Assembly (NCBI RefSeq): GCF_019145375.1
Contig: NZ_JAHSTX010000001.1
Location: 496,001-560,000 of the forward strand
DNA from: Pseudomonas triticicola
GTDB taxonomy: Bacteria; Pseudomonadota; Gammaproteobacteria; Pseudomonadales; Pseudomonadaceae
Reading direction: 5' to 3'
DNA length: 64,000 nucleotides
Numbering within the stretch: position 1 is the first letter of the stretch; the number at the start of each line of letters is the position of its first letter. A program made the translations under genes and the position numbers. The notes under the pieces are model-generated. The model saw only the letters and a list, made by a program, of their open reading frames with translations, did not search any database and was not told where the DNA came from. Positions 24,701-31,664 of the stretch are shown here, piece after piece.

Positions 24701-25416
24701 TCCTGCTTGCCGAAGTTGGCCATACGGACGTTGTTGAGATAGCCCTTGTTGATCATGTAATGGGTGGAGAGGGTGTCGCCGAGAAACACATCGGCCTGGT
24801 CGAAGGCCACCGCGTTGATAGCGTTCTGATAGGACGGATAGCAGGTGATCAGCGCTTTGGGATACAGCGCCTTGATCTCCGGAAGCGGCAAATAGTGATA
24901 CACCATGCTCAGGCGCAGGCCGGCGAGGCCTTCGGTCAGCGAGCGGGTTTCGTCCTCGCGGGTTACCAGTACCGGCTGATCGACCGCATAGGGTCTGGAA
25001 AGCGCGAGGTTGGCATTGCCTGCTTCGTAGCCATTGGCTGTGCCAAGCAGGTCGATCTGGCCATCGATCAAGGCGCGGATTGCAGCCTCGCGGGAGGGAA
25101 AGCGTTGCACGCGAATCGGCAAACCGGTGGCCTGACCGAGAATCCCTGCGTAATCGGCGGTCAGTCCCTCGTAGTCCTGGCCACTGACGGTCATGTCGAA
25201 TGGCGGGTAATCAGGTGCGGAGGTACCCAGTTTCAGTTCGCTGCGAGTCTGCAGCCATTGCCGTTGTGACGGCTGCAGGACAGTCTGAACGGCCTCGGTG
25301 GCCGAGCGGCTGAGCAATGCATAGTCCGGTGAAGCGCTTGGCGCGGCGAGGGCATTGGCGCTCAGGTACAGAACAGCGCTCAAGGCAATCAGGTAGTCCT
25401 TTACACGGCTGGGCAT
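21772..25416 (-). CDS. BvgS/RocS-like unorthodox sensor kinase with two periplasmic binding domains
   Basis: A large phosphorelay kinase (1214 residues from ATG 25416; 1218 from GTG 25428, which overlaps the upstream stop as GTGA; numbering below uses the longer form). Order: signal segment 10-29; two SBP_bac_3 Venus-flytrap domains (about 60-290 and 305-535); TM 546-562; PAS 580-700; HisKA with ATMSHEIRTPMNAVIG (His730); HATPase with SGSGIS and NGAGLGLVIS; receiver with VDCNMPL (Asp1022); HPt with VVAHKIKGAAR (His1151). This is exactly the BvgS/EvgS/RocS plan. With the LuxR-type regulator upstream and dgt beyond, it is probably the RocS2-RocA2 pair of P. aeruginosa (inference from order and domains). 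Confidence 0.9.
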   Translation of the reverse strand: MPSRVKDYLIALSAVLYLSANALAAPSASPDYALLSRSATEAVQTVLQPSQRQWLQTRSELKLGTSAPDYPPFDMTVSGQDYEGLTADYAGILGQATGLPIRVQRFPSREAAIRALIDGQIDLLGTANGYEAGNANLALSRPYAVDQPVLVTREDETRSLTEGLAGLRLSMVYHYLPLPEIKALYPKALITCYPSYQNAINAVAFDQADVFLGDTLSTHYMINKGYLNNVRMANFGKQEAHGFSFAVRRSNPQLLGIIDTVLAAIPSSQRDDIAKRWSAGSDLLLTDRKLQLTDREENWLKQHPVVSVVVNEAYAPLTFFDSAGNFRGISADLLELIRLRTGLRFEIQRSRNDAEMIRQIDNHKADLIAALLPSAEREKNLSFSRPYLENSYVLLTRKSADSPTNLGQLKGKRLAIAQGNPLVAYLHENFPGIELIETPDTFSAVSMLADNHVDGAVNSLVIANYFISSRIFDRPLQITTTIGTSQAAFSLATARDNTELASIINKALLSIAPEELGVINGRWRGYSTASQNIWQNYQRLFYQVVAAAGLILLLLLTWNAYMRHQIKQRQAAERALNDQLEFMRSLVNGTPHPIYVRDRQGLLQSCNDSYLEAFNARREDIIGKGVMQGTLSNACEAEAFQADYQRVIAEGIPLILDRPLHIGNRRLTIYHWILPYRDSSGDVQGIIGGWIDISERRQLFEKLRAAKEQADEANRAKSTFLATMSHEIRTPMNAVIGMLELTLRRIDPQHPDRASIDTAYHSAKDLLGLIGDILDIARIESGRLSLSPEWINLVDTVTSVARIFAGLARQKNLALQVVFNPPHPAVDVHLDPLRFKQVLSNLVSNAIKFTESGHVRITLDLIPADAAGRTLMQLTVQDSGSGISAEDQQRLFEPFSQADNGSRQAKNGAGLGLVISRNLCEMMGGQLQLSSQPGIGTQVCISLPLDSLPAKANPPKSEPLIKPATTPLHVLVVDDHPANRLLMCQQLEFLGHRFSIAEDGCSGLERWKADHFDLVIVDCNMPLMNDYDMTRGIRQLELQNHRQPCTVLGFTANAQPEEVQRCKLAGMNDCLFKPLSLTLLGQWIDSITPASPASVFDLQSLSLLTGNNPAQTRRMLMELLKSSRLDREELLRLSPEDDREALAVVAHKIKGAARIAQASRLIECCDELEAACEQALAPQEMARRWAATSQAMLELAQALQQQLTLADQGTVSES

Positions 25417-25424
25417 GCGGAGTC

Positions 25425-26051
25425 TCACACGAGTGCGTTACGTTTGGCCATCTCGATAAGTTCTACAAGGGATCTGGCTTTGAGTTTTTGCATCAGACGC
25501 TTTTTATAAGTGCTGACGGTCTTGTTGCTCAGAAACATGCCCTTGGCTATTTCCTTGTTGGTACGTCCCTGAGCAAATAACTGCAATACCATCAGTTCGC
25601 GGTCATTGACGGATTTGAACAGTTCAAGTTCAGCGTATCGAGTGTCGTCGGCGCGCACCGGATTAAGCGCTTGACTGGGGAAATAGTTATAACCGGAAAG
25701 TACCGCTTTGATTGCACTGACCAATTCGCTCAAGTCTTCCTGCTTGCAGACATATCCCGATGCACCGGATTGCATGCAGCGGATACCGAACAGCGTAGGA
25801 CACTGCGCCGTCAGAATCAGAATCTTGAAATTGGAACCCATGGTGTTGAAGCGGGCCAGTACTTCGAGGCCGTCCAGCTTGGGGATGCTGATATCGAGAA
25901 TGACCAGGTCGGGCATGCATTCACGGACCATCTGCATGGCATCGACACCGTTATCGGTCTCACCGACGACCTTGTAGCCTTCATGTTCCAGGAGCATTCG
26001 CACGGCGAGGCGGATGACCGGATGATCGTCCACAATAAAAACGGAGTTCAT
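25425..26051 (-). CDS. LuxR/NarL-type response regulator partner of the BvgS-like kinase
   Basis: A 208-residue BvgA/EvgA/RocA-like regulator. The receiver begins MNSVFIVDDHPVIRLAVRML, with the phospho-acceptor in LVILDISIPKLDGLEV (Asp52-54 region), the switch Thr in ILILTAQ and the Lys in VCKQED. The C-terminal HTH is ELMVLQLFAQGRTNKEIAKGMFLSNKTVSTYKKRLMQKL. The ATG at 26051 is chosen over 26069 since the receiver starts there. The gene is upstream of the kinase and its stop overlaps the kinase GTG, the usual regulator-then-kinase order. It probably controls its own promoter (inference); see the palindromes at 26133-26182. Confidence 0.9.
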   Translation of the reverse strand: MNSVFIVDDHPVIRLAVRMLLEHEGYKVVGETDNGVDAMQMVRECMPDLVILDISIPKLDGLEVLARFNTMGSNFKILILTAQCPTLFGIRCMQSGASGYVCKQEDLSELVSAIKAVLSGYNYFPSQALNPVRADDTRYAELELFKSVNDRELMVLQLFAQGRTNKEIAKGMFLSNKTVSTYKKRLMQKLKARSLVELIEMAKRNALV

Positions 26052-26132
26052 AAATAGAGTCCCATGCAAGCATGAATAAAGCGCGCACCTTAGCTCAGAT
26101 GCGTGAGCACTCGCATGGACTGGTAGTGTCGC

Positions 26133-26182
26133 GACTACGTTATCGGATTAATCCTACGCGTAATGAGGAAAGGGACTACGTT
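26133..26182. promoter_or_regulatory. Direct repeats and palindromes, candidate response-regulator binding region
   Basis: GACTACGTT occurs at 26133-26141 and again at 26174-26182, 41 bp apart (about four helical turns). Between them are two adjacent palindromes, GGATTAATCC (26145-26154) and TACGCGTA (26155-26162). The TCCTACGCGTAATGAGGA stretch loosely resembles the EvgA-type TTCYTACA-TGTARGAA box. Confidence 0.4.
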
Positions 26183-26395
26183 GAAATTAGGATTGCCGTA
26201 AGGAAGCACGGGCGTTCGATTCGCCGAAGATGGAAATTATCCAAGAGCCAATATTGATCTCCAATTATTTACTGGTGTTTAAAGTTGTGTTTAACAAGTG
26301 CAGTTTGTTTTGTTTGGATGCCTGAGTCAGCGCAATCTACCTGACCAGTTTGAAAAACGCATATATCGTTCGTGGCGAGGACACTTACCTGGCAT

Positions 26396-26423
26396 TCAGC
26401 CGGCCAGACCAATGGCCGGCTGA
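26396..26423 (-). terminator. Perfect 11-bp stem-loop downstream of dgt
   Basis: TCAGCCGGCCA (26396-26406) pairs with TGGCCGGCTGA (26413-26423) around a 6-nt loop, 10 bp beyond the dgt stop. There is no clear U-tract, so termination may be weak. Confidence 0.6.
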
Positions 26424-26433
26424 TGCAAGACGA

Positions 26434-27762
26434 TCAATGACTTGAACGCCCGGTCATTTCCAGTGCCATGTCACTGGCGTAACTGTCGGTCATGCCGGCG
26501 ATGAAGTCGATCATGCGCAGAAACGAACTGTGCAGCGAACCCTGCGGATCCGGCGCATTGTTGCCGAGCAGATCGAGAATCCGGCGGCTCTTGAACGACG
26601 GCGTGCGACCGTTGTGCTGCTCCAGCGCGGCGCCGCAGAACGAATTGAGCAGGATCTCCAGCGTCGTGTACGCGCCGATCTCATGCAGGGTCTTGCGCTT
26701 GTCCTGAAAGATTTTCTTGCGCGCGATGTCCTTGGCGTTCAACACGCAGCGCTTCGCCGGCCCGTGCATGTGCTCGACCAGATCGCCATGCAGCGTGCCG
26801 GCCAGCAGGGCGTCCTGCTGTTCGACAAACGCCCGCGCCGCCGCGTTGGTCAAATGCTCGATGGCCTTGCCGCGCAGGATCGCCAGTTTGCGCCGCCGGG
26901 AATCCTGCGGGCCGAGCTGGCGATAGGTTTCCGGCAAGTCGTCACCGACCAGGCCGAGCAGCAGCGACTCGACTTCGGCGTACTCCAGCAGCTCCATCTC
27001 CAGACCATCCTCAAGATCGATCAGCGCATAGCAGATGTCGTCGGCTGCCTCCATCAGATAAACCAGTGGATGGCGTGCCCAGCGCTGGTCTTCGATTTGC
27101 GGCAGACCGAGTTTGTGCGCGATTTGTTCGAGCAATGGCAGTTCGCTCTGATAGCAGCCGAACTTGTGTTTCTTGTAGCCGAGGGAGTCGGCGTGGCGCG
27201 CGGTCCACGGGTACTTCAGGTATGTCCCCAGCGTCGCGTAGGTCAGGCGTGTGCCGCCGTCGAACTGGTGATATTCCAGCTGCGTCAGCACGCGAAAGCC
27301 CTGGGCGTTGCCTTCGAAGTTGAGAAAGTCACCGCGCTCGGCCTCGCTCATGCCGTCCAGCCAGCCACGCCCGGCGGCTTGCTGGAACCAGTGGCGAATG
27401 GCGTCTTCGCCGGAATGGCCGAACGGCGGGTTGCCGATGTCATGCGCCAGGCAAGCCGATTGCACGACCATGCCGAGGTCGGCCGGGTCGCACCAGTCTG
27501 GCAGCGCGCTGCGCAAGGTTTCACCGACACGCATGCCCAGCGAACGGCCGACACAACTGACTTCCAGCGAATGGGTCAGGCGCGTGTGAATGTGATCGTT
27601 GCTGGTGACCGGATGCACTTGGGTCTTGCGCCCGAGGCGGCGGAAGGCCCCGGAGAAAATGATGCGGTCATGGTCTTTGTGAAAAGGGCTGCGGCCGAGT
27701 TCTTGCGGGCTGTGCAGCGGCTTGCCGAGGCGTTCGCGGTTGAGCAGGGTTGGCCAATCCAA
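26434..27762 (-). CDS. dgt: Deoxyguanosinetriphosphate triphosphohydrolase-like protein
   Basis: A 442-residue HD-superfamily dNTPase that releases triphosphate from dGTP and related nucleotides. HD signatures: [38 protein letters not shown] (His-Asp metal pair) and [18 protein letters not shown]. The early block [27 protein letters not shown] is typical. I choose the TTG start at 27762 (reads [14 protein letters not shown]) because CGGAGAG lies just upstream and conserved sequence starts there; a longer frame to 27825 lacks support. It follows the EAL gene with a 69-bp gap and may share its transcript. Confidence 0.9.
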   Translation of the reverse strand: MDWPTLLNRERLGKPLHSPQELGRSPFHKDHDRIIFSGAFRRLGRKTQVHPVTSNDHIHTRLTHSLEVSCVGRSLGMRVGETLRSALPDWCDPADLGMVVQSACLAHDIGNPPFGHSGEDAIRHWFQQAAGRGWLDGMSEAERGDFLNFEGNAQGFRVLTQLEYHQFDGGTRLTYATLGTYLKYPWTARHADSLGYKKHKFGCYQSELPLLEQIAHKLGLPQIEDQRWARHPLVYLMEAADDICYALIDLEDGLEMELLEYAEVESLLLGLVGDDLPETYRQLGPQDSRRRKLAILRGKAIEHLTNAAARAFVEQQDALLAGTLHGDLVEHMHGPAKRCVLNAKDIARKKIFQDKRKTLHEIGAYTTLEILLNSFCGAALEQHNGRTPSFKSRRILDLLGNNAPDPQGSLHSSFLRMIDFIAGMTDSYASDMALEMTGRSSH

Positions 27763-27831
27763 GGCTGATTCTCTCCGTCTGGTGACTGATCGCCCTAGCT
27801 TCCCGGTTCGGCTGCGCGCCTGCAAGCGGAA

Positions 27832-28995
27832 CTACAGACCCGCCGCATCGATATCGATCAGCAACAGCCGTTCGCCGTTATCGAAAAACTGCCCCGCAGT
27901 CAGGCAATACTGGTTGGTGGTGGCATCGCGATAGGTGTTGGACAAGGTCAGGCGGCGTTCTTCCCAGCCTTCGGCCAGCAGATGATAGAAGTACGGTCGC
28001 CACGACCAGTTGTGCCCCAGATAGCGGTCATCGGCAAACCAGCCGTCATGGCGCCATTCGAGGTTGGGCGTCAGTTGCGTGCCGTGGCGATCGCACTGAT
28101 AAAAGCGCAGCAGCCAGGGAAACGCCTGCAATTGCGGCAATGCACTGAGCGGGGCGCGGGCCTGCGCCCATTGCTGCAGAATCGCCATCAGCTCGCTGAG
28201 CTGCTGACGCATTTGCATCAGCCGCCCGCGCTCGCTGAGTTTCTGCTTCACGTAGCGTTGCCGCAATTGCGCGAAATGCGCGACGAAGGCATCCGTAGCG
28301 AAGAACTCTTCCTGCGCCCGGGCGAAGAGAAAACCCTGCACGTAGCGCGAACCGCATTCCAAGGCGAAATTCAGCTGCGCTTCGGTTTCGACGCCTTCGG
28401 CGATGATCCAGCAGCCGGTTTTCTCGGCCATCTGCGCGAGCGCTTTGACCACATCGCTGCTCGGCCCGCCAAGGGCCGCTGCTTGGAACAGGCGCATATC
28501 GAGCTTGAGAATGTCCGGTTGCAGGGCCAACACCCGATCCAGCTGCGAATATCCAGCGCCGAAATCGTCGATGGCGATTCTTGCCCCTGCGTCACGGTAG
28601 CGCCCGACCACGTGGGCCAGGCGTTCGCTGTTACCGCCCAGTTCGGTGATTTCGAAAACGATGCGCTGCGGATCAACCTCGTGTCGTGCCAATTGCTTGA
28701 GGCTTGGCAGCGCTTGATCGGCCCGCAGGCGACTGATCCAGCGTGGCGACATGTTCAGGCTGAGAAACCACTCCGCCGGCGCTTCATGCAGGCGGCTGAG
28801 GGCGTGGTCACGGATCTGCCGATCGAGACGGCGCAAAGCGGTGGCCGGCGTGCGCGGATCGGCGAACAATGGCCCGACCGAGGTCAGTTGACCATCGCTC
28901 TGACGCAGGCGACCCAATGCCTCGACGCCTGCGATGCGGCCGGTGGCGGTATCGATGAAAGGCTGAAAACAGGCGAGCGGTTGCCCGTCGATCAC
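27832..28995 (-). CDS. EAL-domain protein with C-terminal YkuI-like sensory domain
   Basis: A 387-residue cytosolic protein. The EAL domain (1-240) keeps the residues needed for c-di-GMP hydrolysis: GVEALGRL, SLNMSPRW, IVFEITELGG, IAIDDFGAGYSQLD, ILKLDMRLF, AEGVETEAQ and VQGFLFA. A charged helix (245-285) follows. The C-terminus has LEWRHDGWFADDRYLGHNWS and RPYFYHLL, the PAS/Cache-like pattern of the YkuI C-terminal domain from Bacillus. There is no membrane segment, so the ligand would be cytosolic. It is likely an active phosphodiesterase (inference) and lies just upstream of dgt. Confidence 0.85.
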   Translation of the reverse strand: MIDGQPLACFQPFIDTATGRIAGVEALGRLRQSDGQLTSVGPLFADPRTPATALRRLDRQIRDHALSRLHEAPAEWFLSLNMSPRWISRLRADQALPSLKQLARHEVDPQRIVFEITELGGNSERLAHVVGRYRDAGARIAIDDFGAGYSQLDRVLALQPDILKLDMRLFQAAALGGPSSDVVKALAQMAEKTGCWIIAEGVETEAQLNFALECGSRYVQGFLFARAQEEFFATDAFVAHFAQLRQRYVKQKLSERGRLMQMRQQLSELMAILQQWAQARAPLSALPQLQAFPWLLRFYQCDRHGTQLTPNLEWRHDGWFADDRYLGHNWSWRPYFYHLLAEGWEERRLTLSNTYRDATTNQYCLTAGQFFDNGERLLLIDIDAAGL

Positions 28996-29115
28996 GGCAA
29001 GTCCTTAATCTTGTTTTTGGTTTGGCCGCGCTTACCGGATAGGCACGCGGGATGGAATCTCCCGATAAGGAGATTCATCCCGGCGCTATTGCAAGAATGT
29101 AGCCAGATGGGCGCT

Positions 29116-29454
29116 TCAGCGTTTGCCCGAGCTGTGCATGACCAGTCTGATCAGCGGCCCAAGCGTCGTGCCCAGACGCAGCAGTCGCGTCAAACCGCCA
29201 CCACTGCTGCGTTTCGAGCCTTTGCCGGTGAGGAAACCCAGCAGCGTCACCGCCGCCACGCCCCACAACGGCGCGTGCTTGATGCCGAAACCGTCCTGCA
29301 CGTTCTGCTTCATGCCACGCATGCGCTGTAACGGTTGCAACACTTGCGCGGTCTCGTGGCGGATTTCCTGACGATGCATTTCCATGCGCAGGCGGATCAG
29401 TGCCTTGCGCATTTCCCGGCGCGAGCTGTTGTGCGGAAGTTCAGGCAGGCTCAT
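29116..29454 (-). CDS. YqjK-like small membrane protein
   Basis: A 112-residue basic protein; only one hydrophobic stretch is clear (APLWGVAAVTLLGFLTG, about 61-77). The N-terminal half is a charged helix rich in Arg and Gln (RREMRKALIRLRMEMHRQEI). It is the third gene of a yqjD-yqjE-yqjK-like row and overlaps yqjE by 4 bp. E. coli YqjK is a poorly known partner of YqjD/YqjE. The identification rests mainly on position and general shape. Confidence 0.6.
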   Translation of the reverse strand: MSLPELPHNSSRREMRKALIRLRMEMHRQEIRHETAQVLQPLQRMRGMKQNVQDGFGIKHAPLWGVAAVTLLGFLTGKGSKRSSGGGLTRLLRLGTTLGPLIRLVMHSSGKR

Positions 29455-29837
29455 GGCAGCAGGCGCTCCCGGTCGTTGGCCAGCTCTTCGAGCGTGCCGT
29501 GGAAAGGCGAGGACTCATCGAAAATCGCCGCTTTGAGGCGCAGGCCGCAGAAGATCGACGCCAGCGTGTAAAACACGCACAGGCCGATGATCGCTGCCAG
29601 GCGGTAGGTGTCCCAGAAGATGATCATCACCAGCGTCGACAGACCTACCAGCAACAACAGGGCAAACACCAGCGCCAGGCCGGCGAACAGCAGCAGGCTG
29701 ACGGTGCGTGATTTCTGCTCCTGCAATTCGATGCCGAACAGCTCGACATGACTGTGCAGCAGGCCCAGAACGGCAGCGCCGAGGCGACGCGTGGAGGAGG
29801 CGGTGCCCGTAGTCGGGCCGGATTCACCGATCGACAT
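29451..29837 (-). CDS. YqjE-like membrane protein (phage holin family fold)
   Basis: A 128-residue inner-membrane protein. After an amphipathic stretch (LHSHVELFGIELQEQKSRTV) there are two strong membrane segments, LLLFAGLALVFALLLLVGLS and LAAIIGLCVFYTLASIFCGL. This is the YqjE/holin-like pattern (Actino/phage holin superfamily III). The start ATG at 29837 is 2 bp from the yqjD stop. It shows no sign of phage origin and is part of the common yqjDEK operon. Confidence 0.8.
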   Translation of the reverse strand: MSIGESGPTTGTASSTRRLGAAVLGLLHSHVELFGIELQEQKSRTVSLLLFAGLALVFALLLLVGLSTLVMIIFWDTYRLAAIIGLCVFYTLASIFCGLRLKAAIFDESSPFHGTLEELANDRERLLP

Positions 29838-29839
29838 GA

Positions 29840-30154
29840 TCAGCGCCGAGTTGCCAGCAGGCCGATCAGAAAGCCGACGCCGGCAGCGATGCCCACCGAC
29901 TGCCATGGGTTGGCCGATACATAGTCTTCAGTAGCGGTGACCGCCGCCTGACCGCGTTCGCGCAGGGTGTCTTCAGTCACTTTCAGGGTTTCCCGGGCAC
30001 GCAGCAGGCTGTCGTGAATCTGGGCACGCAGCTCATCGGCCTGATCACCAGCGAGGGTCTTGGTGTGCTCGAGCAGGCGTTCGGTGTCGGCAACCAGAGT
30101 CTGGAAGTCGTTCATCAGGATTTCTTGAGCAGTCTTTGCCTTGATGCTGGCCAT
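29840..30154 (-). CDS. YqjD/ElaB-family (DUF883) C-tail-anchored membrane protein
   Basis: A 104-residue protein of the DUF883 family. A long helix (MNDFQTLVADTERLLEHTK...ETLKVTEDTLRERGQAA) precedes the conserved YVSANPWQSVGIAAGVGFLI and the terminal RR. E. coli YqjD and ElaB are anchored by this C-terminal segment in the inner membrane and bind ribosomes in stationary phase, usually under RpoS. The ATG at 30154 has GGAGA upstream; it is the first gene of the yqjDEK-like operon. Confidence 0.87.
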   Translation of the reverse strand: MASIKAKTAQEILMNDFQTLVADTERLLEHTKTLAGDQADELRAQIHDSLLRARETLKVTEDTLRERGQAAVTATEDYVSANPWQSVGIAAGVGFLIGLLATRR

Positions 30155-30455
30155 GGGTGGATCTCCGTAGGTGGCTTTGAAGCGTTCGAGTATGAGCCTT
30201 GCGCGAAGGTTCAGTGCAAATGCCTGGTACAACTTTTGCTGTGTCGTGGTGCGTCGCTCGGCGTATGTGCGCTGTTGCCGGGCGTCCTAGCAGAAAAACT
30301 CTAATTCATTTGCCGGCGGTTCGTGTTCGGACATCGATTCATGCGCCAAATCAGTTCATCGACCCTGCCGTTGAATGACTGGTGAGTCGTAATTTGGTGC
30401 ATGAAATGCCCGCATGAACCGCTTTGGTGCCTTTTAGCCTTGGGTCTGCCTCCTC
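30155..30455. other. Intergenic region between yqjD-like operon and amt
   Basis: About 300 bp holding two divergent promoters. I see no convincing consensus box, hairpin or small gene in it. Confidence 0.4.
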
Positions 30456-31664
30456 ATGGAAAATCTGCAAAGCGCTGTGGACACGCTGGTTCACAGCTCC
30501 AACACGTTGTTCATTCTGATCGGTGCGGTGATGGTACTGGCGATGCACGCCGGTTTCGCCTTTCTGGAGGTCGGCACGGTCCGGCAGAAGAACCAGGTCA
30601 ATGCACTGGCGAAAATCCTCAGCGACTTTGCCGTGTCGACCCTGGCCTATTTCTTTATAGGCTATTGGATCTCCTATGGCGTCACCTTCATGCAACCGGC
30701 AGCGGTGCTCACGGCTGACCATGGTTATGGCCTGGTGAAATTTTTCTTTCTGCTGACCTTCGCAGCCGCCATCCCGGCGATCATTTCCGGCGGCATTGCC
30801 GAACGTGCGCGTTTCGTCCCGCAGTTGTGCGCGACGGCGCTGATCGTTGCGTTTATCTATCCGTTTTTCGAGGGCCTGATCTGGAACGGCAACTTCGGCT
30901 TGCAAGGCTGGCTGGCGGCGCAGTTTGGCGCGGCATTCCATGATTTCGCCGGCTCGGTGGTGGTGCATGCCGTGGGCGGTTGGCTGGCGTTGGCCGCTGT
31001 TCTGCTGCTCGGCCCGCGCAATGGCCGCTATCGCGATGGACGCCTGGTCGCGTTCGCGCCGTCGAGCATTCCGTTTCTCGCACTGGGCTCGTGGATCCTG
31101 ATTGTCGGCTGGTTCGGCTTCAACGTGATGAGCGCACAGACCCTGCAAGGCGTCAGTGGCCTGGTCGCGGTCAACTCGCTGATGGCCATGGTTGGCGGTA
31201 CCGTCGCGGCGTTGATCGTCGGGCGCAATGACCCGGGCTTTCTGCACAACGGCCCGCTGGCCGGTCTGGTGGCGATTTGCGCCGGCTCCGATCTGATGCA
31301 TCCGGTCGGTGCGCTGGTGACGGGCGCGATCGCCGGAGCCTTGTTTGTCTGGTGCTTTACCGCAGCGCAAGTCAAATGGCGCATCGACGATGTGCTGGGC
31401 GTATGGCCGCTGCATGGTTTGTGTGGCGTGTGGGGCGGGATTGCCTGCGGCATCTTCGGTCAGTCTGCGCTGGGTGGCCTGGGCGGCGTCAGCCTGATCA
31501 GCCAGTTGATCGGCACTGCGCTTGGCGTCGCGGTCGCGCTGGTCGGCGGCTTCGTTGTCTACGGCGCGATCAAGGCATTGCATGGGCTGCGCCTGAGTCA
31601 GGAACAAGAGTATTACGGCGCCGACCTGTCGCTGCACAAGATCGGCGCGGTGAGTCAGGATTAG
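30456..31664 (+). CDS. Ammonium transporter (Amt/MEP/Rh family)
   Basis: A 402-residue inner-membrane channel with about 11 membrane segments. The signature AGFAFLEVGTVRQKNQVNAL and the twin pore histidines (VVVHAVGGWLAL and WPLHGLCGVWGG) are present, as is the periplasmic-side HDFAGS Asp. It conducts ammonium/ammonia. No signal peptide and no adjacent glnK are seen, so it is not the usual glnK-amtB operon and may be a second, separately controlled transporter. The C-terminal tail is YYGADLSLHKIGAVSQD. It overlaps the convergent antiporter stop by 4 bp. Confidence 0.9.
   Translation: MENLQSAVDTLVHSSNTLFILIGAVMVLAMHAGFAFLEVGTVRQKNQVNALAKILSDFAVSTLAYFFIGYWISYGVTFMQPAAVLTADHGYGLVKFFFLLTFAAAIPAIISGGIAERARFVPQLCATALIVAFIYPFFEGLIWNGNFGLQGWLAAQFGAAFHDFAGSVVVHAVGGWLALAAVLLLGPRNGRYRDGRLVAFAPSSIPFLALGSWILIVGWFGFNVMSAQTLQGVSGLVAVNSLMAMVGGTVAALIVGRNDPGFLHNGPLAGLVAICAGSDLMHPVGALVTGAIAGALFVWCFTAAQVKWRIDDVLGVWPLHGLCGVWGGIACGIFGQSALGGLGGVSLISQLIGTALGVAVALVGGFVVYGAIKALHGLRLSQEQEYYGADLSLHKIGAVSQD

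Larger units (their letters stand above)
26052..26433. other. AT-rich control region upstream of the BvgA-like regulator
   Basis: About 380 bp, much richer in A+T than its surroundings, between the regulator start and the dgt stop. It contains direct repeats and palindromes (26133-26182) and the dgt 3' hairpin (26396-26423). A 61-codon rightward frame at 26072-26257 has no ribosome-binding site and no recognisable domain, so I do not call it a gene. Confidence 0.55.

Noticed and set aside
26072..26257. A 61-codon rightward frame upstream of the BvgA-like regulator
   Set aside because: No ribosome-binding site or domain, and it overlaps what looks like a regulatory region.
29451..29837. Holin-like protein as a sign of a prophage
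   Set aside because: It belongs to the common yqjD-yqjE-yqjK membrane operon; no phage structural, lysis or integrase gene is near.
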